A stretch of DNA of 64,000 nucleotides from Colletotrichum lupini (GCF_023278565.1 NC_064677.1:6200001-6264000), one strand, 5' to 3'. Shown: positions 45,338-58,100, numbered from the stretch's first letter. Notes: generated by a model from the letters alone, not told the origin. Numbers and translations: made by a program.

Positions 45338-45719
45338 TTACTGCAGGTGATCCCAGTCGCCGCACTGTCCCTTGTTCTTCTGACAGTAGGGCCAGGGGTT
45401 TCCAAAGTGTAGGCAACGGTACTTCGTCGAAGAGGTAGAATCCGCTAATGAATTGAGTTAGCCGTTGAGTGACAAGAATGAAGGAATAGTGATTAGTCGC
45501 TCACGCATGCAGTACACAGAAGCCCCAGATCCCGTGTCACACGGGCAGCAATCACGATTCTTAACACATTCGGCGAGATAATCATACGTCAGAATGCTTG
45601 AAACCTCTCTGGGAAATACTTTTTCTTTTACCGTTGAGATGCCGGTAGTGTTGAGGGTCCGGCTGAGCGCTGGCAAGAGCTACTAGTATAGCCAGAACGA
45701 TGCTTCCAGCGAACTTCAT
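45338..45719 (-). CDS. Small secreted 8-Cys protein candidate; model uncertain
   Basis: The ATG at 45719 opens a very clear signal peptide (MKFAGSIVLAILVALASA, then Q). A second block (about 45600-45505) encodes LAECVKNRDCCPCDTG, and a last exon 45444-45338 (intron 60 bp, GTGAGC...CATTAG, phase closes) encodes KYRCLHFGNPWPYCQKNKG and ends after DWDHLQ. Together 8 Cys in the mature part, effector-like. The signal-peptide frame and the Cys block are in different frames. A 76-bp intron (GTAGCT...CAGAG) would join them but would cut the signal peptide short; otherwise one base has been lost or gained. So the gene may be slightly broken. I recognise no family. Not adjacent to the other 8-Cys gene and not alike in spacing. 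Confidence 0.5.
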
Positions 45720-46833
45720 CTTGGCAGTTGCTCTGGTGTGACGGTATTACTGAGGGGACTTGAGAAACCGACCTAGAGTCGAGAGATTAAGGCTAGTGGT
45801 CCTATAATGGATGGATCATGATGTCTGCGATCAAAGAGGATTAAGTATTCATTCCCTTTCTCGTAGAACTGTTGTCAATTTGTCTTTGTTAAAGGCAAGA
45901 ATACCCGTGAGTTCCCCACGATCATTCGGCATGACCGGTATGGCAGTATGGGGTTCATATAGGAAGCTTTTGTAAGAGAAATGTCTGTTAGATTGTAAGT
46001 CAGATCCTAGCTTACCCTGACGGGGTATTTTGCCGACTCCTTGGGCGCAGTTGGCTGTATAGTAGATAACTTACTAATAGACTGTGAGGCTAAGATGGTG
46101 CAGTAAAGTTCCCGGAAGCCATCACGCTTTGTCCACCGATATTGCCTTTCTCACTAGGGAAGTGAACTACGACTTGAAAGAAATCTCCCCAGCAGCTTGG
46201 CAGAGCTGAAAGATCCCGTGAAACCGTTGTAATTGGGATTTCGCATAGAGTCATGTTGTGAGATTCTAAATACAATTTGCACGTCACCTTTCAGTCGATC
46301 AATGTTCAGGAGACTGTAGTTAGAGAATTGTATGGTAGCCTTGTGCGCTCAAGGATTATTCCTAACGTGCAAAATTCATTCACAAGCTCAATTTGACCTG
46401 AAATTCCCTACAGGACTTTGAACCTACATGAATGAATCCTGGAGGGTGTTCTAACTAGATATTGACTTTAGGTATTGGCAGTCTTGGCCACTTTTGCTAC
46501 TACGTCTATTCCCGAAGTCGCCGGCCCGGGAATCGAACGCCGAAATTCAGTTGCTGGCCGCCATTCCCGAAGGAAAGCCGGTGATTTAGTAAGTATCTTT
46601 CTCCTGACAAGATGCCGGGGAGCGGGTCGGTGTTTTGGGATCGGACTTTTGACCAGTCCCCCCCAATTCAGCTGAGCTTTCCTGCGTAGGCTCGGTAGCG
46701 AACACGAAACTCTATCCCCAGTAACTATCGAGAAGAAAAGTTTCCTTAGCTTCCATACTCTTGCTCCAAATGTAGATGTTCGCTATAGTATTGTCAACAT
46801 GGGTACCATCGAATTAGGTCAAGGATTACGCGA
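45720..46833. other. Gene-poor stretch; weak frames only
   Basis: Between the secreted protein gene and the decayed minus-strand gene. Two overlapping minus-strand frames at about 46090-46400 stay open for 60-65 codons but show no motif. A plus-strand frame at 46475-46675 resembles a short hydrophobic leader and is not convincing. Confidence 0.35.
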
Positions 46834-48200
46834 CTATTCTGCTACTGCGCCCTGTTCCAAAGTTTTGATCGCTCGCTCCTTGGCTTGGAGAGCTGTCCTA
46901 GAGATTTGCCGGAGGAAAGTTTCTACGGCGATATTGTAAGCGGAATCGTTGAGGAAGAAATAAAAAAGGAATCATCAAGTCGGCAATCCAACTTTCTGCA
47001 GTCTGTGAACGGCTATCCTGTTCGTCATTGAATTTTATCAGCTCTCGGCCTTCGCGAATGAACTCTCGCGGATACGCCGAAGATAGTATGCACTGCCTCT
47101 CATAGAAAAAGGCACTTCGTACTGCCGCCCTAAAATTCTGCTGCCCTATGATAGTCGAGTGATGCCCACTAGTCGGTGTTCAATGAGTCTAGCATTGAAG
47201 CTTGACATAGACAGAGTCTTGTTTTCGGCAGGATTTACGCAACATATTCGATATTATGGCGAGTCATGACAAAAGCCAGCAGGCAGACAGGTCGCAGAAT
47301 TAGACCTTTGTGTTCAATCCGCGTGTAAGTAACGCAAAACTTGAAAGAAGGTTATAAGCCACCGCCTACACGCGTATTGGATCCGGGGGCCCAGGGCAAA
47401 AGCGCCTGGCGGATTCTACGACCAAGCTCAGATGAAACATTCTATAAACTGCTAGATGGCGCCAGTAGATCCGTCCTCGGTAGGTCCATCCCCAGTGGAC
47501 TCATCTCTAGTATATCCGTCTCTAGTTTTTCACTCATTTCTACTCTATATCGAGAGTGTTCATGGGCGAATGTGAGAAAAATGAAGCCAGAGAGACATAT
47601 GACTTATTATGATTTACCACATGCTAACGAATGCGTATATGGCCAGACGTTCAAGGGTCTTTCTGGCGTAATGCCCGCATTTTGCCCGACAGAACGCGAC
47701 GAAGTCCTCTACCAGCTGGGCGCTCCCTGGCGTACTACGCGCTGACTGCGAGCCGGCCCTGACGAACCAACCACCGCTACGCGTTGAGAAAGACTCGTCC
47801 TTGGCGCAAAAAATCGGCCATCAAAGAGGGGTGCAAAACCATTAACAAAGTTGCTAAACTATAGAAACTCATGAGCTACCTATACGTCGGCCTTCAATCG
47901 TTCACCAACTGCTCTAAGGAAAGTACCTTGATATACCTTTTCGCGATCCGTTAATTGATAGGGTAAGATGGCCTTCCTCAGAAATTTGCGGCCTGGCATG
48001 AAAGAAGAGCAGATTCTTAGAGTATAGTCGAATCAGGTGAAAAAGGATGTCATGATGGAAGTCAAAGGGGCGCAAGGTTCAGGGTCTCGACCAATGAGGA
48101 TGTAGCTTGCAGTCTCTTGGCCATTCTTATTGCCAAATACGGCAAGTCGAGGAACCAACTCGCCGCCACTTAGTGCCGCAAGGATCGACAATACTCAGTG
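46834..48200 (-). pseudogene. Possible decayed minus-strand gene of unknown family
   Basis: Four separate minus-strand stretches read like protein although none has its own start: about 48190-48033 (SGGELVPRLAVFGNKNG), 47996-47880 (LTDREKVYQGTFLRAVGERL, preceded by a good pyrimidine-rich acceptor), about 47810-47614 (SAQLVEDFVAFCRAKCG) and about 47165-46834 (two frames that continue each other after a one- or two-base shift, ending in RTALQAKERAIKTLEQG). Composition and residue mix are coding-like, but stops and frame changes separate them. I cannot name the family. They could be one degraded gene, exons of a gene I fail to join, or chance. Confidence 0.3.
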
Positions 48201-48482
48201 TCCGGCGCCTTGGAAACAATGATTGCGGATGACGGTTGACGTCAGCTCAGCACTGATGAGTGGTGTCTTTGAGTCGACCTTTATCAAGGTCTTTCCTCAC
48301 TCCCCAAGCGAATGTTAAGAAAGATAAAACAAACGTTGGCATCTGCCAGTTGCTCTCTCTTTGCTCAACGAACAAATCCATATCTCTCATTGCAATATCA
48401 CACCTCAAAATCCTCAACAAACAAAGATCCATTATTCACAGAAAACCAACCTATACCAATTCGCATACCTGAGAAGAGGAAA
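48201..48482. other. Leader region of the 68-residue protein gene
   Basis: About 280 bp directly upstream of the small gene. It is rich in CAA/ACA and pyrimidine runs close to the start, as in fungal leaders. The frame of the small gene runs up to about 48312 without an ATG. Confidence 0.4.
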
Positions 48483-48689
48483 ATGGGCTCATCAAGCAGC
48501 AAAAACAGCGACCCCTATTGGTGGGGCTACATCGACGACGGTAAGGGCTGGACGGCGCGCCCCAAATCCGAGTACATGAAGACGCCGGCGTACAACAAGC
48601 AGCTGCGCCGGCAGATGAAGCAAGAGTCTTTGGCAAAGGGGGGAAGCGGTCACATCTCCATGGCGGAACAGTCTCGGAAACAGTGGTAG
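48483..48689 (+). CDS. Small conserved-looking protein with N-myristoylation motif
   Basis: 68 residues in a single exon, start context AAAATGGG. The N-terminus MGSSSSKN fits the myristoylation pattern (Gly2, Ser6, Lys7). The body is charged and rich in Tyr/Trp: PYWWGYIDDGKGW, then KTPAYNKQLRRQMKQES and a Gly/Ser end. No membrane segment and no Cys. Codon composition is coding-like and the leader is CAA-rich. I do not recognise a family; such short proteins are easily missed by gene finders. It lies between the decayed gene and WBP1, whose 3' end is 515 bp away. Confidence 0.6.
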   Translation: MGSSSSKNSDPYWWGYIDDGKGWTARPKSEYMKTPAYNKQLRRQMKQESLAKGGSGHISMAEQSRKQW

Positions 48690-49204
48690 CATTCGCTTCG
48701 TCGAGGCCTTTATGGGAAAGCCTTGTCAGGTAGTCAGGTTGATGCCGCAAGCTTTGCTCGAGGCATGCCAGATGCCAGAATCTAGGTGTTTCACATCATC
48801 GTACATTCGATGAAGCCATCCTGAAGAAGACTGTCGGTTCGTTGATACAATACGGTCATTCATTGTAGACGTTGCTCAAGGCCAAATTCTACAACAAAGA
48901 CGAAAGAGAAGATGGAAGGGTAATCAAGACAAACACGGCAAGACACTCTAAACGTAAAAGTCATTTGATACCTAAGCTTTTAGCCCCCTTCACATCAGGA
49001 GGCAATCCTATAGCCAGATGTACACTACAGTTACAACGCTCCAGACCACATCACATGGTCGTGAAAATCCAGGTCTCATTTTGTGCTCGCTTTCTCTATC
49101 CCGAGGTTCCCATGAGCGAATCATGGCCCACCACAAATCCTCATCTCTGTATCTGCATATCCTCGTTCTTCATCTTAAGAAGAACCTTCTCCCACCTGAG
49201 ATAT
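48690..49204. other. Convergent intergenic region; no gene seen
   Basis: About 515 bp between the small gene and the WBP1 3' end. A long plus-strand frame from 48872 runs on over WBP1 and is an antisense shadow. Confidence 0.5.
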
Positions 49205-50803
49205 TTACTGTGTCTTCTTGGTCACAGTCGCAGTGCCGGAAGGCGCACTGTACATCCATACAGCCGAGAACAACACAAAGCCGGTGACGGTGGCAAAGAT
49301 GCCAGACAACCAGGGCCAGGCGCCCGAGATGACGTACGAGCGAGGCCACTCATCGTGGGCCATGTGACGGACGGAAACGGTGTTCTTCTCCTCGACGTTG
49401 GTGAAGAAGGGGCGCTTGTAGTTGACCTTGAAGTTGAAGATGCCGTGCTGGTCAGGCAGGATGAAGGAGGTGGTGTAGGTGGTGGCGTCGGCGGTGCTGG
49501 TCTTGGCAGCGAGCGGGATGCGGTGGAAGGGGGAGAGCATGCTGAACTCGAGCTGGAGGTCGTCACCACTGGGGACAGTGAAGGGGGTCCACTTGTCCCA
49601 GGAGTACTCGGAGACGGAGATGGAGTAGGTCTGCTCGGGAGGTTAGCCTTTTCTTGTTCTTCTCTGAGCATCCGACTCAGAATAACTTACGACTTCGTTC
49701 TTAATGCGGTAGAGCTCGGGGTTGGTCTCGTTGGCAGCCTCGTTGAGGTAGTGCTCAATGTTGTTGACGCGAAGGACACCAGTCTCCTGGAAAGTCCAGC
49801 CGGCAACTCTCTTGGCGAACTCGCGGTTCCAGGTCTTGACCTCCTTGCCAGCAGCCGCGGGCTTGATCTTGGCGTCGAACCACTTGTCGCTCAGCAACTC
49901 GGCAGATCCAACGAGAGTAAAGCGGGCGCTGTTGCGCGCCTGAAAAGCGGAGACGAGAGCCAGCTGCTCGCCGGCGGCAAACAGGTCGCTAGCGTCGACG
50001 ACCTCGGCCTGCTCCTTGGGGTTGTAGCTGTAGGCCGTCTTCGGGGCGCGCAGGATCGGGGTGAGAAGCTGGCCGGCACCGAGGACATGGCCAACGCCGT
50101 TGGGGAAGGCAATTACCTCGCCGTCCTCGTGAAAGAAGTTCTTGACGCCGGCGCGGGGCGACTTGGGGGCGGGGATGGCGAGCACGTCGTGCTTCTCGGA
50201 GGCGCTGACGGTGTCATAGTTGAAGTGGTCGACGACGAGGCCGGTGCGGTCGGCGGGGAGGGCAATGTCGAGCTCGGCCAGGAGGCTCACGATGGAGGTC
50301 GGGACGGTCGACTCGGAGGAGAGGGACAGCAGGATGTTGCCCTTGGCGTTGACGAACTGGAGGAGAATGTTGGGGGTCAGGTTGGGACCGAGACCTGGAG
50401 ATGCCATTGTAAGTATAGACTCCATAGATCTCGAACAGCAATTGAGTCGCATACCCTTGCTCTTAGACGGGAAGAGCAGAACGTGGTCGTAGACACGCTC
50501 GCCGAGCTTGAACAGCTGCAGAGACTCGCTCTTGGGGGTCTCGTATGAGATGCTGAACCCGCGGCCTGATTTGATCAATTGGTTAGCTAATCCCATTCTC
50601 TCGTCTTTCCATTGCTCTCATTCACGAGATTTTGCATGATCTCAAATAAGCTCCGACGTACTTTCCAAATCTCCGAGGAACTTGGAGTATCCCTCCTTCT
50701 CAGCAACATCGTCGAGAATTGCCAGAAGCCGGCCGCCAGTGACGCTAACAGCGTGCACAGCGGCAGCCAGAAATAGCAGACAAAGCGAAAGAAGAGACCG
50801 CAT
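49205..50803 (-). CDS. wbp1: Oligosaccharyltransferase 48 kDa subunit (WBP1/OST48)
   Basis: Exons 50803-50662, 50565-50455, 50394-49691 and 49630-49205 give 460 residues with introns of 96, 60 and 60 bp. The signal peptide (MRSLLSLCLLFLAAAVHA) is followed by VTGGRLLAILDD, and exon 3 has LLAELDIALPADRTGLVVDHFNYD, a family mark. Near the C-terminus is one membrane segment (about GIFATVTGFVLFSAVWMY), and the protein ends KKTQ, which fits the KKxx ER-retrieval signal. WBP1 is an essential subunit of the complex that transfers the lipid-linked glycan to Asn in the ER lumen. It shares a 568-bp divergent region with the NUO9.5 gene. Intact by all visible marks. Confidence 0.95.
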
Positions 50804-51371
50804 GATTGACCAAATTCAATGGACAAATTCGTAGGAGGAGGGGTGGTGGACTGGGAGGTTCAGGAAGAAAAAAAGAGAAAGTTGGGCGCACAGCTGGGGT
50901 GCGTTGCGTTGCGTAGCTGGCTGCGCGGGAGAGCTTGACATGCACTTTTGGGATCCGGTGCATGTGTCTTGAAGCTTGGGGATACGTAGCCGTTGCCAAG
51001 CTAAGGTAGTGGTCGGAGAATCCCCGGCAGGCGGGTGGGAGGTCCATTCCTGGGACCTGAGGTGCCTGGCCTGAGCTTCCCGTCTCGCTTTTCAGCAGGG
51101 GTACGTACCTACCCGCTGTGTGCCTCAGGGACGTACCTCAGAGAGCGCAGGTTATTCCGACGAGGTTTATCCGACCCTGGCCGGGCCCCGGGACTCTTGC
51201 GGCTCCATTCTGAGCTTCGGTCATCGTGGAAAGACGTCCGCCGCCAGCGATAGCAACAATCATTTGACGACACACCATACGGTCAATTGAGTACGTCACG
51301 CCGAGGAAATGCATCGCCGCCTTCTGTAATTTAATCGCATAGCTAATTGTCAATTTCATAGTACCTAAACA
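50804..51371. other. Divergent promoter region of wbp1 and nuo9.5
   Basis: 568 bp, pyrimidine/purine-skewed next to wbp1 and GC-rich in the middle with short GTACGTACC-type repeats (51102-51136). No gene; both promoters must lie here. Confidence 0.5.
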
Positions 51372-51729
51372 ATGTCCTCCGCTGCATCTCCCCGATTCTG
51401 GGCCGGGCCCATTCGCTACTGCCGCTGGGCATCCCGCGAGAAGCCAGCCTACTTCTGGTCCGTCGTCCTCGGCGCCCTCGGTCCCATCCAGCTGGCCGTC
51501 GTACCTCCCGTCAGAAACTTCATTGGCGACTACAACGCTCCCCCCATCCCCGTCACATACCCTGGTGAGTCTCGAGAAAACGAAAACACCGCGAAAGGCC
51601 GATAGGGCTGGCTTCCCTCCCTCTTCGCGGAGAACATGAAAAGGAAACAGGCGCAATGCTAACGACGCTGGATATTACGCAGTTCCCGCAGGACCTAGAA
51701 AGCAGCTGACGGGCTATGACGACGAATGA
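51372..51729 (+). CDS. nuo9.5: NADH:ubiquinone oxidoreductase 9.5 kDa subunit
   Basis: Exons 51372-51564 and 51683-51729 (118-bp intron, GTGAGT...ACGCAG) give 79 residues. The layout is that of the fungal NUO9.5 (NDUFA3-related) subunit: FWAGPIRYCRWASREKPA before one membrane segment (about 27-45), then PPVRNFIGD and the end G-P-R-K-Q-L-T-G-Y-D-D-E. It is an accessory subunit of the membrane arm of mitochondrial complex I, inserted without a cleaved presequence. The small second exon was found because it supplies the conserved GYDDE end. Convergent with BPH1. Confidence 0.93.
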
Positions 51730-52146
51730 ACCCCCGCCGCAAGACAAAATCTAGAAAAATCCAAACATTCGGCGGAGGAAGGAAGCTATTGTAAATATGA
51801 ACGGCGTTCGGGCTCTAGACAGCGAACAAGGGATGAATTGGCTATTCGGGCGAGCTGCTGAACCGAAGCTACAACTTGCGGCTCGCGGGTTGGAACTTCC
51901 ACCCAGGAGATGATCTGTTTTGAGGCTTATGCTGTACACTACCAGTCACGCGAAGTTGCAATTCACTCGTGGCCTACTTCAAGTCGTTCAAATGCGGCAA
52001 TGATCATTTACCAAGCGAGACAGAGCGAGAGAGAGGACGCCAATTCTATGCTAGCCTGGTGGAAATCCGCGATGCCCCCTTTATAAACTTGATCGGATGC
52101 GATTGCCACCCTTCCCATAACTTTTGTTGCCGGCAACGGCCAGACT
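51730..52146. other. Convergent intergenic region; no gene seen
   Basis: 417 bp between the stops of nuo9.5 and bph1. A short minus-strand frame has no family features. Confidence 0.5.
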
Positions 52147-55100
52147 CTATCTGTCCCGCTGGACAAGGTTCCACTCGTACTGCGCAACCGCGTTAGAAAC
52201 CATAAGCTCTGTAAAGCGAAGAGTTGTGTAAACTTACCACTCGCCCATCATCATCTCCTGTGTAGACGCATTGCGGCATGGGCGTGATGCAAGTAATGCC
52301 TGCGTCGTAATTGGCTCCCACTTCTGATCGTGGATCGGTATGGTCCAAGCGGCGGAGCAGCTCCAATACCCACTTGCCGTTCTTGACGCACTTCTTCCAC
52401 ACGTTCACACGGCCTCTCTTGTGGCCGGTGAAGATCAGGCAATTCTCAACCCACTCGTCGCCAGCACTTTCGTAAAATGCACAGGAGTGAACGTAATCGT
52501 CAGGTTCCGCGCACACATTCTGGTCGACGAGGACTGTCCCGTTAAGGGTGTATAAGATGAGGTTGGGGCCGGATCCAAGCATGATCTCGCCTGAGACGTC
52601 ATTGATGCGGGCGCACTCCACGGGCCGCGAGAGTGGCAACTTGCGGATGAACTCTAGACGGTTAATATCCCAGAGGAAAGCCTGGCCATCCGTCGACGCC
52701 GACACAAACGTGCTGAAGGACTTGGACACGGCTATGTTCGTCACGGGAGCCCGGTGACCAAAGAGCGACGACCGAGGCAAAAGATCAACTACTTTCCCAG
52801 GCGCTGTCTGCACAGCGTATACGGAGATGACGCAGTCTTCTCCCGCTGTGATGAGCGTCTTCGAGTCTGCAAAGATGGCGCAAGATAACTGTCCAATGTG
52901 GAGATTCTCAAATAGTCCCGCGGGCTTGTGGCCATCAGCAAAGCTCTCAGTAATAGTCCTGTCAGGCTGTCTTACCTTCCGGTTGTCGCTGAAGAAGAAG
53001 CGGACACTGTTATCGGCATAGCCCCATTCGAGGAACTTGTCGTACGGAGCAACGTTCAGGCGGAAAGGTGAGGCACATATGAGGCGGTCTATCTTTGGCG
53101 AGTAAATCAAAGTTGCTACTCTCTCGTGGGATTCTGGGACTTTCGTTAGTTGAGACCAACCTGTGTGGAAATGAAGCATACCGAGCAGTGGGTGGGATAA
53201 CCTAGTCAGAGCATAGACCGAGGTATCCAACCGCCGTATTGGGCAAGAAAAGTGCTCGCGGCCAGGATGAGACCTAGTGAACACCTGGTGAGGAGTTTGG
53301 CCAAAGTTGTGGATGACGCCGGCAGTAATACGCCTCTCTTGAGGATCGCTGATGTTGTCCAGGTCCGTTGCTCCACGGTAAGAGAGATGATGGAAAACAT
53401 TGAGGTTGTCTACAGCTGCGTCCCCTCTCTGCTTGTACCCAAATATCAGGTCGATCCAGTTGTGCAGGTGCTGGCTGACGTAGGGACTCTCAAGTGCTTC
53501 GCGATGCTTGGCAATGAAGATCTTGGGGTCACCCTTGGCCCAGGGAGGCAGGACAACATTATTGACCTTTGCTCCTGTGCTTTCGCGATTGCCAAAGTTA
53601 TACTGATTGATGTTCGTCAAGAATTCTGGGAGGCAGAAGAATTCCGGAATCAGCTCTCTGACATCGGCCTTGTTGTCGCACGAGGCAGACTTCCACGCGT
53701 GAGGAATCGACTGGAACAGACGGTCGGCGTGATCAAACGATCCGCCTTGAAGGAGGATATAAGACTGAACGAAGGGTGGAAGGCGAATGAGATATGAAGA
53801 CACGATCATAGCTGACGAGTAGTGGGTGCCGTAGTGGAACGGAGTTTCACCTATCTCTGCCAGGGCATCGTACGACTCCCTGAACCCGGACACACGGCCA
53901 GCGGTCTGCGCGCCCATCGGCTTTGAGAGGTCTCGGAAAGTTGCCGGATCGTTCAGATTGAGCTCCTCGCTCGTATAATCCGCGAGAACCCAAGGGAAGA
54001 CGGGGTACTGAGTTAAGTCGTTGAATGTACGTCCTGCCATCGTATTGACCAGCATCAGGTAGTGGAAGTTGGACATTTCTCCCTTCTGCCACTTCTTCAT
54101 GGCGGGATTCCAAGGTGTGGAGTTGAAGATGCTTCCAAACTTCGAACCAAAGCCTTGGGGCATCTCTTCTGAGACCTTCAGCGCTTCAAGACGCCAAGCA
54201 TCCTCGGGATTCGGAAGTGAACTAGCGGAGTTTGTATGCGGCGCCTTGTTCATTAGCTTGCCAAAGACCTCGTCTCTCAGGATCGGGTTCATGGACGTCA
54301 GTAAGTAGCTGCGTCCATCTGTGAAGAAGACCTCTATCGCGACGTCTCGGAAAAGGAATCTTCTCTTGGAGATACTGATCACATCATGCCACCTCCAGCT
54401 GCGAGATTCTTGTTCACTCCGGCTTGAGCTCTGGCGTTGCTCCGTCGTTTTGGCGTCCGTGATGATCTCCGAGAAAGGGTCTCGTTCCTCAGGAGGTGCC
54501 TGCCAGGCATTGACAATCTCTCCAGAAGCACACTGGAAGACGTTGTCCATGATATATAAGGCATCCTTGCCAATGATAAGAATTCCCTCACATCCCTCAA
54601 GACCGACGATGCGGGAGATGTTGTACACGGCTTGGACTTGGTCACCTTGTTCAAGCCGCCTCATAACCTTGCGGTTCTTGTCCTCGAAGCCATCATCGCC
54701 TTCGTTGGCATCGTTCGGATCGTCAACAAGCTCAAAATCTTCTTCGGCGCCTACGCCCGACTCATTTGCCTCCGCGTCCTGGTCAACATCCGGCGGGATA
54801 TCGGGGGTTTCTGCACCATCGAGACTCGGAATAGATTGTACACGTGATGATGCCGGTGTAGCTGACTTGATGGGCGACGGTGCGATCTGCGCGGGGGCCA
54901 TAGCAGTGTTGACTTTCAGGGCTGAAGGAGTGGAGGGCTCTCCTGCTCTCCTCTTCGGTTGGTAGTCTGAATTCTTCTTGGAATAGTCAGGCAGAAGCCT
55001 CAGACGCATCCGGTTGCGTCCTTCAGTCCGGTCAAGCTTCCACTTAAGCTGAGCTTGCTCGCTGAATACAGCACCCGGGCGTCGCAGATCATTGTCCATC

Positions 55101-58100
55101 TTGACAAATGCCGCACCCAGGAAGGCCATATCATCCTGCTGGTCTTGTGTCAGACGCTGATGCTTGAAGTGCTCGCTGGTAAAGATGCTCTTCATCCAGG
55201 CCCCGTTCGCCATGTCGTGACGGAGGAGGATGTTATCCACGGTAAGTGCCTCCGTCTGCCATGCTTTCAGTCGATCTCTGCGCTTCGCTAATCGGAACTT
55301 AGCCGAATCAACCGTTCGCTGGTTTTCGACAACGACAAACTCCTCCCAGATCTTTGATATGCCACCGAAAAAGAATGCATCAAGTGACGCACGGTGTTGG
55401 TCCACCCATTCGATGAAAGCCTCGTCGTCGATTTCGGTGAGCTTAACAACGAAATCTTTCGTCAGGTGCTGCTGATCTGGTGCTACACATTGTCTGAACA
55501 ACACCTTGGATTCATGGGGCTTCTGGACAAGCATGATGCGCATGATCGTAGCTGCAGCAGACCTGATGGATGTTCGGGGATCAACCAGCTTCGAGTACAA
55601 TTGATACCAGAACAGCTTCATGTACTCCTCCTCATTCGCTAGGCAGCCCAGAATCGGAGCTTGCCAGTAGAGAATGTTACTCATGAATTCCTTTGCGCTG
55701 GCGTTCGGCGTGTCTGGATCGTCCAGTTCTGAAAACCGCAAGAGAAGAAGCTTCAAGAATGATTGACGGATGGTCCCAACGGCTTGACTGCACAGGCGAA
55801 CGCTCTTCATGGTCGATACTTCGGACCTTTGTAGATACTCCAGCACCATGCCAGCGAACTCTAGCATGGGCTCAGTACCGTTAATGAACCAGCCCTCAAA
55901 GATGGTATCGGTGACGTGCGCCGCAAGTCTACCCATGTTGGTAAGAACCTTAGGCTCGCTGAGAACCTTCTGATTCGCTTGTACATGGCTTCCAAGTTGT
56001 TGAAGCGTCTTTCTCAGGACAAAAGACTCGAAATAGGCTTGATGCTCTTGGAAACCTGGCGGGATCTTGAGGAAGAGACCGAAGCCAGGGAACTCTTTGC
56101 GCGTAAAGACTTGATCTATAAAGACACTGACGACCAGATCCACCATGCTGTCAAGTGTAGCGCTGCTTGACTGTTGAGAAGCGACCTTCTTCTTCGGTGA
56201 CATGACAGGTGCAAATCGGACCGGGCTCGGGGCCTGAGGTGATGTTTGATTGGTGAGCAGAACGAAACCAGATGCTTTCCGCAGAGGTGTTCCACGAGGG
56301 TTCCCTGCCAAAGCAGCAACTGCATCTGTGCTCGTCGTCCGCACGATGGGGCCAGGCTGAGAGCCGGCAAGTGGGCGAATCATCACATCCCCGCCCTCAA
56401 ATGTCAGAGCTGAATCTCGAGAGTTGAGCTCCGTATCTGGCGTGACAGCATCGGTGCTAACGATGATGGGATAACACGCCCATAAGAGATACCTCACATA
56501 CTCAGACGCCAATGCAAAGTCCTTGAAGTCGGCTGACCGGGAGTGCAAGTCTGCCAGGAATCGGATGACAGTCAACAGCATGGGCGCGTGATTTGAAATC
56601 CGCTCGCTATCACGCGGGCCATTCTCTGATACTACGACGAAAGTCAGCATTGTCATTCCCGTGCATAGGGGCAGCGACTCACTTCTCGCATCTAGACCCC
56701 TAGTCTCCATGGACTTGGCCCGGGGCCGGGTTTCTAGGCCTTCGAATCCGCTTGCTTGAAGATGATGTGACTTTTGAGGAGAATTTGGGTCCTCCTGATG
56801 CTTCATGACATCCTTCAAGCCATGTTGTAGCATTGAAGTTATGACTTGCAGACATTCAGGATAGAGAACGCGAGCTCTTCCAAAGGTTTCAAGTAAGCTG
56901 GAAAACTCGAAGTTGCGTTCCAAATCCACGTTCGCCACGTCAAGTCCGAATAGGATGCTGAAGCAGATTGGCCACAGGGAGGGAATGTGCCACCAGCGTT
57001 TAAGTCGATGCGCCATGATGGTGAAGCCACCAGTCTTACCGGAGAACTTGGCCGTGTACGTGGAGCCGTGCGTGATGAGAAGTCTGGCCAGGATCTTGCT
57101 GCCATATACTACCGTTTCGGGATCGTCGTTGGCCAAGAGATATAGCAGCCACTGGTCCATACTCAATAAATATAACTGTTTATCCTTTTCTCCAAATGGT
57201 GGTCTCACCTTGTTCGTCACCGTTCTTGCAAACTTGCGGATGTTGGCCAGGTTGCCCTTTTCGCAGAGCAGGTTTGAGTACATTCCCAGAATCTTGGCAC
57301 CGAGTTGTTTCTTGGTCAGGAACCGGGAGGGGGACGTATTCGATGTGGTATTGGAGTCGAAAGTTGCCCGTCTGGCATATCCGGTCGTGGGTGTTCGGGC
57401 TGTGGCAGACACAGGTCTTGGTGACCTTACCAGAGAGGCTGTTGGCGAGTGGAAGGCATACGTGATGAACAAGGCTAGTGACCTGTGCACCTCTGCTGTG
57501 TAGTTGCATTTCACCAGTTGCTCCAAAGCAGCCATGAAGTGCGGTTGCACCTCCTCGGAAATCGATTCTGCTTTCATCGCGTCGAGCAGCCGTTTAACGA
57601 TTCCTTTCATGTCGCTTGTCAGCAGTGCCGATGGCTTTGATCTGAGGGTCGACCCACTCATGCGCATTAATCTCCTATTAAATTGATGATACTTGCTCTT
57701 CACTGAGAACGTCACGAATTGCTTGTAGTATAGCTCTTGGGTGATGGAAGCTGATCGTCTCCAAGTGTCGAAATCGATAAGCAGAATGCGGTACGCCAGA
57801 GGATTCACAATGAAGGACTCCAAAGGCTCTGCATGGTTATAGCCCACAAATTCGAGGACAAGGCTTAAAAGCTGAAAACTCAATCTGTCCCGTTCTTCAC
57901 TTGAAATCGGTAAGCGTAGATTGGCGCTGTCAGCACCCAAGTTGACGGTATAGCCCAGTTTGGCTCTGAGAAGCATGCCGAGGATAGCGTAGCCATTATC
58001 ACGCTCCATCGCCTCGCTGTTTCTCCAGCTCTTTCTGATGCACAAAAACGTCATCTCGACCGCTCGAACAGTTTCTTCTACTGAAGTCGCCCTCTCAACA

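Noticed and set aside
46525..46545. B-box-like sequence on the minus strand (GTTCGATTCCC)
   Set aside because: No A box at a suitable distance and no tRNA fold; nearby ATTCCCGAAG repeats explain part of the match.
47461..47530. Tandem-like run of TAGATCCGTCC/TAGGTCCATCC/TATATCCGTCT units
   Set aside because: Only a few diverged units; too weak to call a repeat array.
48872..50548. 558-codon plus-strand open frame over WBP1
   Set aside because: Antisense to an intact, well-marked gene; low-complexity Gly/Val/Leu/Glu text typical of a reverse reading.
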